From a bacterium (GTDB lineage Bacteria; Armatimonadota; UBA5829): a DNA stretch of 47,425 bases. The stretch is taken from assembly GCA_021373255.1 (NCBI GenBank), contig JAJFTD010000104.1:1-47425 (forward strand). The letters run 5' to 3'. The notes beneath the pieces were generated by a model that saw nothing but the letters and a program-made list of their open reading frames with translations, made no database searches and was not told where the DNA came from. Below are positions 7,602 through 15,454 of this stretch, piece after piece. How positions within the stretch are numbered: position 1 is the first letter of the stretch; each line of letters starts with the position of its first letter. The translations under genes and the position numbers were made by a program.

Positions 7602-8720
7602 ATGTCATCAGAGATAACCAGCCCCGCTATTATCTACAGTGGTGCGGGGTCATTTTCCAAGACCGTGTCCGAAGCCGCGCGCCTGGGCACCAGCGCAGCC
7701 GTTGTGCTCGGCCAACATCTGCAGGATACAGAAGTGATTGCAGGACTTCTAGACAATCTACATACCCACGACATGAAAGCCGTAATCTGCGATCCAATAA
7801 CCACTGAACCCACTGTCGAAATGGTTGATAGCCTCGCCGGAACCATCAAGCGTATGGGAGTTGATGTGGTAATCGCAGTCGGAGGCGGAAGTGTGATGGA
7901 TACGGCCAAAGCTGCCGCCGTGATGGCTGTGAACGATGGTCTTACTGAAGATTACCAGCTCAAACGCCGCGAAATCGTGAATCCTCCACAGGCCCAGGTT
8001 TTCGTGCCCACCACTGCCGGTACCGGCTCGGAAGCGACCCGTGTTTCCGTTCTCACAAACGAGCGTGCCGGTGTGAAACGCAGCATCTCTCACCCACTGA
8101 TGACACCCAATGCTGTGATCCTGGACCCGCAGCTCACAGTTTCGCTCTCAAAATATCTCACCACGCTAACTGCAATGGACGCTTTTGCTCACGCAATTGA
8201 GAGTGCCGTGTCACGAAACGCAACTTCATATACTCGTCACATAGCTCTCGCTGGAATTGAGCAACTAAGCGCGGGGCTGCCTGCCTGTCAGTCTAGTCCC
8301 GACGACCTTAATGCGCGCCTGATGTGCCTTGAGGGAAGTTGTTTTGCCGGTCTGGCTATGCAATCCGGCCTCGGGGCATCTCACAGTCTCGCTCCGGCGG
8401 TCTGCATAGTCACTGGAATACGCCATTCAGAAGCTGTTGCTGCCCTATTACCGCATGCGATCCGCCTGAATGAAAGTCATTCCCACGGCACATACGACCT
8501 GGTGAGCCGCGCAATGGATTGCAGCGATGTTGCGTCACGTTTGGAAGAACTCTGTAGGCTAGGTGGATTTAATGTGAATTTGGCGCAATTTGGTCTATGC
8601 GCTTCCGATTGGAAAAAGGTGTGCGAAGTGATGAATCGTTATGGAAGCCACCGCAAGACCAATCCTGTAGAGGTGACTGATGCTTATGCGGAGGAGATAT
8701 TCCTAGCAGCAGTGTCATAG
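7602..8720 (+). CDS. Iron-containing (group III) alcohol dehydrogenase
   Basis: The protein is NAD(P)-linked and metal-dependent. The cofactor motif is AVGGGSVMDTAK (92-103), followed by PTTAGTGSEAT (136-146) of the family. The four metal ligands are all present: D193 and H197 (MDAFAHAIE), H261 (ASHSLAPA) and H275 (IRHSEAVA). ATG 7602 is preferred to TTG 7593 because tggagga ends 9 nt before it and an extended -10 lies at a suitable distance. The family acts on alcohols such as butanol, 1,3-propanediol, lactaldehyde or glycerol; the substrate is not evident here. The 372 residues are normal in length. It is monocistronic, with a stem-loop after the stop. Confidence 0.9.
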   Translation: MSSEITSPAIIYSGAGSFSKTVSEAARLGTSAAVVLGQHLQDTEVIAGLLDNLHTHDMKAVICDPITTEPTVEMVDSLAGTIKRMGVDVVIAVGGGSVMDTAKAAAVMAVNDGLTEDYQLKRREIVNPPQAQVFVPTTAGTGSEATRVSVLTNERAGVKRSISHPLMTPNAVILDPQLTVSLSKYLTTLTAMDAFAHAIESAVSRNATSYTRHIALAGIEQLSAGLPACQSSPDDLNARLMCLEGSCFAGLAMQSGLGASHSLAPAVCIVTGIRHSEAVAALLPHAIRLNESHSHGTYDLVSRAMDCSDVASRLEELCRLGGFNVNLAQFGLCASDWKKVCEVMNRYGSHRKTNPVEVTDAYAEEIFLAAVS

Positions 8721-8738
8721 CGTTATTGCCATAAACGA

Positions 8739-8771
8739 ACATCCCTCCAGAAGAGATTCCCGGAGGGATGT
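8739..8771. terminator. Stem-loop between convergent genes
   Basis: A 10-bp stem (acatccctcc / ggagggatgt) with a 13-nt loop sits between the alcohol dehydrogenase stop (8720) and the outer-membrane protein stop (8801). T-runs are weak on both sides. It is probably a bidirectional terminator. Confidence 0.55.
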
Positions 8772-8800
8772 GATCGAATATAATCCTATAAGCAGTTCGC

Positions 8801-9901
8801 TTAGTATCTAAGGATCTGCGATATCATCGTTGGCGCATTGTCGCAGAATGCTACGTTAATTCCGAATGCCTCAAAACCCCAAGTGAACTCATCACCGGTA
8901 TAACCAGCGCGCAAGGCGAAATTGCTGAGGACATTCATCTCCAAGCCCATTCTCAGCTTGGTCTTTTCGTTGTAGGCTTTGTTGATGTTGACCAGGTCCA
9001 TTGCATAAACAAGGTTCGGGCTTACCCGGGAAGCGATACCTGCGCTGAACATGCGCTCAGTGTTGATGCCTTTAAGGCTAGGGTTGATCAAATTGTTTAC
9101 CACCAGGCCCCACTGCATGCTGGAGTTCTTGGGCTGAAAGATCATGCCCAGATCCGCGCCCAGGCCGCTGTCTTCCTGCTTGGCTACTTCCACCGCATCC
9201 ACAGTCAGTCCTGCTGCATCGCTATATGCCGAGGTGATGTCCCATCGGCGCACTTCGCTGTCCAGCCACTGCAGTTTGGTTCCCAACCACAGCTTGCCGT
9301 TTCCGGTTCCGAAGCCTTTTCCGCAAGTTATGGTAGGCAGGGAATATATATATTTGCCCTCTACGTATGTGTCCGTTGTCAGGCTCGCTGCATATTGGTC
9401 TGGGGTCTGTCCTGTTGCTAGTAGAGGGGTGATTCCTGCGAGTGTGGTTGGCGCTCCAGCCTGCACCCAGTTAGAGAAATTCGCTCCAGGGTTAACTAGT
9501 GCTTGTGCCTCGCCTTCGGCTCGAACGCCGAGACCACCGGCAAAACCGGTCGTGAAGCCGAGCGTCAGGGATGTTTGATGATCACCAAACTCCTTCGCCA
9601 GCGTCAGGGCGTCATCTGTGTCGCCGCTGCTGACTTCACTGGTGCGATCTCTAAGCTCCTGAATGCTCGCGCCCCTGCTGTGAAGATCAATGCTGGGGAA
9701 GATGAACTGAAACTTGGACCCGCTCGCAATTCCTGCTGCTGGGTTAACCACCGAGGATGATGCCGCATTGTCGATAAGAGCCAACCCGGCCCCTCCCATA
9801 GCCACTGAACGCGCGTAGCTGCCGATATTAACATCGCTTGCGCATGCGGCTGTGACCATTGCGACCAAAACACACAGAGTTGCAGTAATACGAAGAACCA
9901 T
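8801..9901 (-). CDS. Outer-membrane beta-barrel protein, TraF/PorV-like
   Basis: The protein has a signal peptide (hydrophobic core in residues 4-18, probable cleavage after ACA near 21) and then the segment RSVAMGGAGLALIDNAASSSVVNPAA. That pattern is typical of TraF/PorV/UPF0164-type barrels, where Gly-rich text is followed by an Asn-Pro-Ala motif. The rest alternates amphipathic strands, and many segments end in aromatic residues. The final residue is Tyr. Length (366 residues) fits a medium barrel. It argues that the organism has an outer membrane. A good aaggagag precedes ATG 9901. The cargo or function is unknown; such barrels often serve as secretion or surface-attachment partners. Confidence 0.72.
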   Translation of the reverse strand: MVLRITATLCVLVAMVTAACASDVNIGSYARSVAMGGAGLALIDNAASSSVVNPAAGIASGSKFQFIFPSIDLHSRGASIQELRDRTSEVSSGDTDDALTLAKEFGDHQTSLTLGFTTGFAGGLGVRAEGEAQALVNPGANFSNWVQAGAPTTLAGITPLLATGQTPDQYAASLTTDTYVEGKYIYSLPTITCGKGFGTGNGKLWLGTKLQWLDSEVRRWDITSAYSDAAGLTVDAVEVAKQEDSGLGADLGMIFQPKNSSMQWGLVVNNLINPSLKGINTERMFSAGIASRVSPNLVYAMDLVNINKAYNEKTKLRMGLEMNVLSNFALRAGYTGDEFTWGFEAFGINVAFCDNAPTMISQILRY

Positions 9902-10127
9902 CGTTATTCTCTCCTTGAATTATATGGCTTGAAATGCTGCATTGCGTGAAAGATACAGTTGAGTATATTAGTCACCCTACCATATACTTCCTTCTGCGGT
10001 GGCAATACTCAATTATTATCGGCACACATGAGCTAAAGTGGAGGGTCCGCGTGCCTTGACCTTCGTATATGGATGGTTCTACAATGTCTTGGGCAAATGC
10101 CCTAGCTTCAGAGGAATATACTAGACA

Positions 10128-11399
10128 ATGGAACATAGCACACAAATTGAACCTTTTTCCACGGCTGATGGCGTATCTATATTCTCATCCGTGATAAGCG
10201 ATCCCGCAATAAGATTGGCTATCGAACTGGCTGTAGAAGCCGGTAGAGATGCCCGCGGCAACGCTGAGCTTTTCAAGTTACTTGCCGAAAGTGCTGAGCT
10301 CTCTGACCAGCCGATAGTGGGCAATGCCTGGCAGAACCATCTCCTGAACACGATCCTGTCCGACAATAACATCTTCGCTCGCAAAGCCGAGCTTGTGGGT
10401 GTTGATGGAATTGGTGAATCACTCGTTAACCAGGTGCGTATCGACCTATCAGCCCTCCGGGAGCTTTATGACCTCGACCTGGATTCATTAATGAGCAGCC
10501 TGCCTGCACTGGACGGTTTCGCCCCGATGCGTGCCGGGCGCGTAGACTCTCCCAAGTTAGCAGTGAAACAACGCTTGCATGCTTGCGTAGATTGGTCATC
10601 GTGTATTGATGATCTGGCAACATTCTACTCTTCTCACGGCTCTGGGGTGTTTGGTCATTACAGGGCGTTTCGCTGGCTGAGCGATGGAGGAGGGCGTTTA
10701 AGAGGAGTCGAATCACCTGACCCCATCAGGCTTTCGGACCTTGTAGAATATGAGTGGCAGCGAGAGAGCGTTACGCGCAACACTCGCAAACTCGTGGCAG
10801 GGCTTCCTACAAACAACATGCTTCTCTATGGAGACCGGGGCACCGGAAAGTCGTCCACGGTCAAGGCTATGCTGAACGAGTTCGGTGATCAACGGTTGAG
10901 GCTTGTGGAAGTGGCGAAAGAACAGCTCACCGATCTTCCAGAGATACTTTCAATCCTGAGAAAGCGCCCGGAAAAGTTCATCATATTCATCGACGATATT
11001 TCTTTTGAAGAAAACGAGACTCAGTATAAGGCGTTGAAGGCAGTGCTGGAGGGTGGGCTGGAGGCGCGCCCGGCTAACGTGGCGCTTTATGCCACATCCA
11101 ACCGCCGCAACATTGTGAAAGAGCGATGGTCAGATCGGCAAAAAGAAGACGACGAGGTCCATTCCGGCGATACCATGCAGGAAAAGCTATCACTCTCGGA
11201 CAGATTCGGCTTAAAACTTCCGTTCCTGGCTCCCGATCAAGAGGAATACCTGCGCATAGTGACCGAACTTGCGTCCAGAGCCAATATCGAGATGACTGAT
11301 GACCTGCGCCTAAAAGCCCTGTCCTGGCAACACGCCCGTTCAGGCCGCAGCGCAAGGCAGTTTGTAGACTTTTGGATAGGGGAACAGGCGTTGGGATGA
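10128..11399 (+). CDS. DUF815-family AAA-type ATPase
   Basis: Residues 220-420 form a AAA-type ATPase with Walker A GDRGTGKS (235-242) and Walker B FIIFIDD (284-290), followed by the family text LKAVLEGGLEARPANVALYA and ATSNRRNIVKERWSDR. This is the DUF815 signature; members are single-ring ATPases of unknown role. The first 210 residues are a helical domain that DUF815 proteins share only loosely. An Arg-rich sensor segment (SDRFGLKLPF) follows. No signal peptide or membrane segment is present, so it is cytoplasmic. gagga lies 12 nt before ATG 10128. It stands alone; both neighbours are on the other strand, so context gives no role. Confidence 0.9.
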   Translation: MEHSTQIEPFSTADGVSIFSSVISDPAIRLAIELAVEAGRDARGNAELFKLLAESAELSDQPIVGNAWQNHLLNTILSDNNIFARKAELVGVDGIGESLVNQVRIDLSALRELYDLDLDSLMSSLPALDGFAPMRAGRVDSPKLAVKQRLHACVDWSSCIDDLATFYSSHGSGVFGHYRAFRWLSDGGGRLRGVESPDPIRLSDLVEYEWQRESVTRNTRKLVAGLPTNNMLLYGDRGTGKSSTVKAMLNEFGDQRLRLVEVAKEQLTDLPEILSILRKRPEKFIIFIDDISFEENETQYKALKAVLEGGLEARPANVALYATSNRRNIVKERWSDRQKEDDEVHSGDTMQEKLSLSDRFGLKLPFLAPDQEEYLRIVTELASRANIEMTDDLRLKALSWQHARSGRSARQFVDFWIGEQALG

Positions 11400-11419
11400 G
11401 ATGGTTTGATGGTGGAGAA

Positions 11420-11501
11420 GCGGATCACAGATCCGCAAGAGCTGGGTCCAGGATGGCACATCCTGGACCATCGGGGTATAAACAGCGTATCCTGGACCAT
11501 C
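11420..11501. repeat. Hairpin array, family 3-like
   Basis: Two perfect hairpins stand in a row: gcggatc-aca-gatccgc (11420-11436) and ggtccaggat / atcctggacc (11445-11469). A second copy of tcctggaccatc (11490-11501) and an agctg/cagct pair allow a larger fold. The region follows the DUF815 stop and runs into the family 2 unit, together occupying the space before the Lrp-type gene. Confidence 0.55.
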
Positions 11502-11511
11502 AGCTGACTTT

Positions 11512-11571
11512 CCAGTCCACGAAGGTGGACTTTGTGCATTTGTTGCAGCGAATTTATTCGCAGGGCTTGCG
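11512..11571 (+). repeat. Dispersed repeat unit, family 2, single copy
   Basis: The unit reads agtcc-n-ggact followed by ttgtgc, then ttgttgcagcgaat and attcgc, then cgactaaa. The same text occurs twice, face to face, at 32440-32546. It contains two small stem-loops (agtcc/ggact and gcgaat/attcgc). It ends within the last 15 bp before the stop of the Lrp-type gene. Confidence 0.7.
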
Positions 11572-11584
11572 ACTAAATCCTTTG

Positions 11585-11866
11585 CTATTCTTCCAACCCA
11601 ATCTCCCACATCCGTTCGAGGTCGGCTTGGGAGTAGCTTTTGAATGCGATCAGGGTGTTGGTGCGGAGTATGCCTTCCATCTTGAGCAGGTTCTGTGTCA
11701 CCACGTCCGCAAGCTGTTCGTGTTCTTTTACGCGCACTATCGCTACCAGGTCGAAATCACCGGCCACTGAGTATACTTCGGAAACGCCTGGCACGTGTGT
11801 GAGCGCTTCGGCCGTTTCCGGGAGTTTGTCTCTCTCACCTTGAATCAAAACTATTGCTGTAACCAT
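11585..11866 (-). CDS. Stand-alone Lrp/AsnC effector-binding (RAM) domain protein
   Basis: The 93 residues equal just the ligand-binding domain of Lrp/AsnC regulators, without a DNA-binding helix-turn-helix. Recognisable are the first strand VTAIVLIQG, the VPGVSEVYSVAGDFDLVAIVRV segment containing the conserved G-x-(F/Y)-D-L turn, and the C-terminal strand TNTLIAFKSY. Stand-alone RAM proteins bind amino acids as oligomers and may influence partner regulators or enzymes. aggagg lies 7 nt before ATG 11866, and the gene follows queG by 25 nt on the same strand, so they are probably cotranscribed. Confidence 0.85.
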   Translation of the reverse strand: MVTAIVLIQGERDKLPETAEALTHVPGVSEVYSVAGDFDLVAIVRVKEHEQLADVVTQNLLKMEGILRTNTLIAFKSYSQADLERMWEIGLEE

Positions 11867-11891
11867 TTCTACCTCCTGCTGCTCTCTTAAC

Positions 11892-12905
11892 CTATTTTGA
11901 CATCGCTGCTCTGATTTCCTCGATTACGGTGGCGTCACGTTCTTCAGTCAATGCATTCTCAAGAGTTGTTAACGCAATTTCTGAGCCAATTTCACCCAAC
12001 GCCCACGCCGCATGAGCACGAAGTATGCTGCTCTCATCTCTCAACACACGTGCGAGTGATGCAATGGCTTGCTCACATTTCAAATTCCCGGCTGCAATAG
12101 CCGCGTTGCGCCTTATTCTGGTCCGCCGTATCCAGCCGATTGAGCTACTTTTGACTCGGTTTTTGAATTCCTCTGCGCTCAGATCGATCAGTGGAATCAG
12201 CTCCGGGCAGGCTCCAGGAAGCATCTCTTCGGCAAACTCAGCCACTGATGGTTTTACACCTGCATTCTGTGGGCAGACCTCCTGGCACACGTCGCACCCA
12301 TATATGCGATTCCCCATCACTTTTCTGAGTTCACGCGGGATAATCCCACTCATTTGAGTAAGCGCGGACAGGCACCTGCTCGTATCAATAGATCCATTTG
12401 CTCCAATCGCGTGGGTGGGGCAATATCGAACACATCGGCCGCAGTCCGTGCATCGATCAATATCCAGTGGTTTGGATGTGGGAAGCTCGATGTCCGTCAC
12501 CAACTCCCCCAGCGCCGCGTATGACCCACAGCCCTCTACAAACACATTGCCATTTCGTCCCCGCCAAGCAATTCCGCCGAGCACTGCCAGCTTTCTTTCC
12601 GGCAGCGGGCATGTGTCCACGCACACCTCGACCCTTGCCCCCGGCCGTTCTTCCTTGAACCGAGCAGCCAGCCGACCGATCTTTTCACGCAGTACGTCAT
12701 GGTAATCTTTCCCACGGGCCACGCGCGCGACCAACCCCTGCGGAACCTCATCGTTACACATGTGCTCCGGCGGTAAGTAGCAGATCGCCGTCACAATGAC
12801 AGATTTTGCCCACGGGTAGGCTTTCCGCACCTCATCCAACACCGGCGCTACACCCACTTTCGCCAGTCCGGATTCCAGTGCCCATTTGTTCAACATCTCG
12901 ATCAT
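11892..12905 (-). CDS. queG: Epoxyqueuosine reductase with C-terminal HEAT-like repeats
   Basis: QueG completes queuosine synthesis by reducing epoxyqueuosine in tRNA, using cobalamin and Fe-S clusters. Expected parts are visible: VDTCPLPERK with the catalytic Asp D97, the first cluster C152-C155-C158-C162 (CTDCGRCVRYC), and the second with C178, C204, C207, C211 (CDVCQEVCP). Residues from about 275 form two HEAT-like helical repeats (AIAAGNLKCEQAIASLARVL and AHAAWALGEIGSEIALTTLE), a known tRNA-binding extension. No clear ribosome-binding site is seen before ATG 12905; an in-frame ATG at 12896 is an alternative. It is divergent from the histidine kinase. Confidence 0.93.
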   Translation of the reverse strand: MIEMLNKWALESGLAKVGVAPVLDEVRKAYPWAKSVIVTAICYLPPEHMCNDEVPQGLVARVARGKDYHDVLREKIGRLAARFKEERPGARVEVCVDTCPLPERKLAVLGGIAWRGRNGNVFVEGCGSYAALGELVTDIELPTSKPLDIDRCTDCGRCVRYCPTHAIGANGSIDTSRCLSALTQMSGIIPRELRKVMGNRIYGCDVCQEVCPQNAGVKPSVAEFAEEMLPGACPELIPLIDLSAEEFKNRVKSSSIGWIRRTRIRRNAAIAAGNLKCEQAIASLARVLRDESSILRAHAAWALGEIGSEIALTTLENALTEERDATVIEEIRAAMSK

Positions 12906-12938
12906 GACATAATAATATCAGATTTCATCCGACAGGAG

Positions 12939-12967
12939 TTCCCAGTCCTCCATGGCGAATATATAAT
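12939..12967 (+). promoter_or_regulatory. Probable sigma-70 promoter for the two-component genes
   Basis: A -35-like ttccca (12939-12944) is 17 nt from a perfect TATAAT (12962-12967), 42 nt before the histidine-kinase start. Confidence 0.5.
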
Positions 12968-13008
12968 GGCTGGTTAATAATGCGGGTAGACACCACAGGA
13001 GGAAAGTC

Positions 13009-14172
13009 GTGCGAAAGGGCAGACAGAGCCCGGAAGTGATTGCGCTGAAGTCGATATGGCCTGCTCTGATCTTCGCGGGGGTGTGGCTGCAATTCGAGGA
13101 AACCGGCAGGCATCTTCCGCTGCCGGTGGGTTACGCTTATGGGCTGCTTGGGATAATCGGGCTGGTGACGTTGGTGCGGGCGCGTCTGGCACTTCGACGC
13201 CCAAACTCCCGCCTGTTAAGATACGCGCCCATCCTCGACGCAATCCTGCTCGCGCTGGCCATACGCTTTACTGGCGGCATTCGGAGTGAGCTGTGGCTGT
13301 TTTACTACTTTATGCTGATCGCGGGAGCTATGGACCCGCGTCCGGGGACAATCGAGTTAATTGCTCCACTGGTACTGGTCTCATACGTGAGTGCGACTAT
13401 CCCTCGCTTCAGCCAATGGGATTGGCAGATCATCGAGACTGCGGGAACCAGGCTTTTCTTTCTATTCCTCGCCAGCCTGCTCACTCGCCAGGTCGGGCTG
13501 GTCCGTTCTCGGCTTTCTGACGAGCTCGGCCACCTATCTGAACAGCTGACACTTTCACAAGAGCGCAACCGCATCGCGCGTGAGATACACGATGGTATAG
13601 GCCATTCGCTCGTGAACTGTATTCTCACTCTTGAACTCTCTGAGAGGCTAGTCAGCAAAGACCCAGAGGAGGCTCGTAAGATCATCCAGCAGGAGTTGGC
13701 AGACCTGCGGGAGGCGTTGGAAGATATGCGCGACTATGTCCACCACCTGCGTCCCGCCGACATCGAAAATGAATCTATGGTGACACTGGTTCAGCGCTAC
13801 GTAGCTCGATTTGCCGATCGCACCGGCTTGACAGTGAATATGGATGTTAAAGATTGTTGCCCAAACTTGCCACCATCATCCAGACTTGTGCTGTTAAGGA
13901 TAATACAGGAATCTTTAACAAACTCAGTCAAGCATTCTGAAGCTACCGAGGTTAATATATATTTAGCGGAAACCTCTGATGGTGGCGCTCACTGTGTAAT
14001 TCGTGATAACGGCTGTGGGTTCGATGACGAGGCTGTCCTCAAAGACCCCGGCAGCCGCCAAGGCTTCGGGCTGAGAACCATGATAGACCGAGCCGCCGGT
14101 GTTGGCGGGGATGTTCAAATAGAATCTGTCCCTGACGAAGGGACGACTGTTACCGTTACCATACCGGGATAG
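13009..14172 (+). CDS. Membrane sensor histidine kinase, NarX/LiaS type (HisKA_3)
   Basis: About six hydrophobic segments in the first 160 residues form the sensor, with very short loops, so the signal is probably within or at the membrane. A coiled linker (about 163-188) leads to the dimerisation/phosphorylation helix with phospho-acceptor H194 in REIHDGIGHS. An ATP-binding domain follows, with N box QESLTNSVKH and G1 box DNGCGFD, then GFGLRTMIDRA. The start is GTG 13009, because aggagg lies 5 nt before it. It pairs with the response regulator that starts 34 nt after its stop. The stimulus is unknown. Confidence 0.92.
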   Translation: MRKGRQSPEVIALKSIWPALIFAGVWLQFEETGRHLPLPVGYAYGLLGIIGLVTLVRARLALRRPNSRLLRYAPILDAILLALAIRFTGGIRSELWLFYYFMLIAGAMDPRPGTIELIAPLVLVSYVSATIPRFSQWDWQIIETAGTRLFFLFLASLLTRQVGLVRSRLSDELGHLSEQLTLSQERNRIAREIHDGIGHSLVNCILTLELSERLVSKDPEEARKIIQQELADLREALEDMRDYVHHLRPADIENESMVTLVQRYVARFADRTGLTVNMDVKDCCPNLPPSSRLVLLRIIQESLTNSVKHSEATEVNIYLAETSDGGAHCVIRDNGCGFDDEAVLKDPGSRQGFGLRTMIDRAAGVGGDVQIESVPDEGTTVTVTIPG

Positions 14173-14206
14173 CTTACTGATTGATCTGCTTATCGGAGTG
14201 TGCACT

Positions 14207-14860
14207 GTGGACGAGATAAAACTAATCATAGCAGAAGACGAGCCTGTGGCAAGGCAGGCGATGGCGCGGCTGTTTGACCTTGAGACAGACATCGAGGTAA
14301 TCGGTGCGGCTGAAAATGGTGAAATCGCAGTAGATCTCGCGCGCCGCACTTTGCCGGATGTTATCCTCATGGACATTCGCATGCCCAAAATGGATGGTAT
14401 CAAGGCTACTCAGATCATAAAACAGGAGATGCCCAACGTTGCCATAGTCATCCTGACGATTTACGATGATGATACCAACGTATTCCAGGCCATCAAGGCG
14501 GGCGCAATAGGCTACATTCTCAAGGATAGCCCTATAGATGATGCGCTGCAGGCTGTTCGTGCTGCATATCGAGGTGAGGGAATGATGCACCCGGCGGTTG
14601 CGGGCAGGGTAATGAAGGAGTTCGCGCGCATTCATAATGATCGAACTGCCGATATGGAGATGTTCGCCGACCTCACCGACCGCGAGCGCGAAGTTCTCAA
14701 GCTGATAGCCCAGGGCAAGCGCAACTCAGAGATCGCCGAAGCTCTGTTCATCAGCGAGAAGACAGTAAAGAACCACGTCTCCAACATCCTCTTCAAACTC
14801 CAGGCTAACGACCGTACCGAAGCCGCCCTCTACGCCGCCAGACACGGATTGGTGGAGTAG
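14207..14860 (+). CDS. NarL/LuxR-family response regulator
   Basis: The receiver domain has acidic pocket EDE (10-12), phospho-acceptor D56 (VILMDIRMP) and K107 (YILKDSP). The C-terminal LuxR-type helix-turn-helix is LTDREREVLKLIAQGKRN, then SEIAEALFISEKTVKNHVSN. GTG 14207 is chosen over GTG 14198 because cggag sits 8 nt before it and would overlap the earlier codon. The regulator forms a pair with the histidine kinase upstream, and a strong bidirectional terminator follows. Target genes are not evident from the neighbourhood; the next genes are convergent. Confidence 0.93.
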   Translation: MDEIKLIIAEDEPVARQAMARLFDLETDIEVIGAAENGEIAVDLARRTLPDVILMDIRMPKMDGIKATQIIKQEMPNVAIVILTIYDDDTNVFQAIKAGAIGYILKDSPIDDALQAVRAAYRGEGMMHPAVAGRVMKEFARIHNDRTADMEMFADLTDREREVLKLIAQGKRNSEIAEALFISEKTVKNHVSNILFKLQANDRTEAALYAARHGLVE

Positions 14861-14875
14861 TTACAGCCAAATAAA

Positions 14876-14904
14876 AAACAGCCCGGCGAGATGCCGGGCT
14901 GTTT
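14876..14904. terminator. Bidirectional intrinsic terminator
   Basis: A 12-bp stem (aaacagcccggc / gccgggctgttt) with a 5-nt loop has an A-run before and a T-rich tail after, so it can end transcription of both the response regulator and the convergent zinc-ribbon gene. Confidence 0.85.
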
Positions 14905-14908
14905 ATAA

Positions 14909-15436
14909 TTACATCACCGAGTTAACTCGCCATTGGCGGCCTACTTTGACTAATTCAATTACCACATCTCTTGCCGGATCACCATTAGGGAATGTCATCC
15001 TTATGTTGATGTTGGCTGCTGTTGGCTGCTGCGGGTTGTCGAATGTCGGGACGCTTACCTGGGGGGTAGCTTTACTGTCCACAAAGTCGCTGTAATATTC
15101 ATCTGATAGTGCGCGCAAGTCCATAACTTTTGCCTGCAGAGTCTCTTCCAGATGCGGTGTCGCCAAGCGTTCTGCTGTGCCCAGTTTACGGTCGGACATC
15201 GCATCGAACCACTGCTTGGCAACAATCTCCGGCGGAACCGTGCGCAATGAGTTCAACATCAGCACCAATATCAGTATTATAAAAAAGACTGACGCGCCGA
15301 CCACCATTTTCATGGTTGGTCTCCACGGCCCCTTGATGTCGTAGTCGAACCCGTCACCACGCTCGGTGCGCTTACCACATACTATGCACACTTTCTGGTC
15401 TTCGTGCAGTTCTGCCCCGCAATGTCTACAATTCAA
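14909..15436 (-). CDS. Zinc-ribbon membrane-anchored protein of unknown function
   Basis: The 175-residue protein starts with a four-cysteine zinc ribbon, CRHCG (C3, C6) and CIVCG (C17, C20), on the cytoplasmic side. A single membrane helix follows (about 43-62, MVVGASVFFIILILVLMLN), then an exported domain of about 110 residues that resembles NTF2/DUF4878-type folds (AKQWFDAMSDRKLGTAERLA and a strand ending VGRQWRVNSVM). The start is TTG 15436, with aggggtga close by. It lies 18 nt behind galK in the same transcription unit. Function is unknown; a sensor or envelope role is likely because ribbon-TM-NTF2 proteins are often stress-linked. Confidence 0.75.
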   Translation of the reverse strand: MNCRHCGAELHEDQKVCIVCGKRTERGDGFDYDIKGPWRPTMKMVVGASVFFIILILVLMLNSLRTVPPEIVAKQWFDAMSDRKLGTAERLATPHLEETLQAKVMDLRALSDEYYSDFVDSKATPQVSVPTFDNPQQPTAANINIRMTFPNGDPARDVVIELVKVGRQWRVNSVM

Positions 15437-15454
15437 GTTAGATCACCCCTGATG

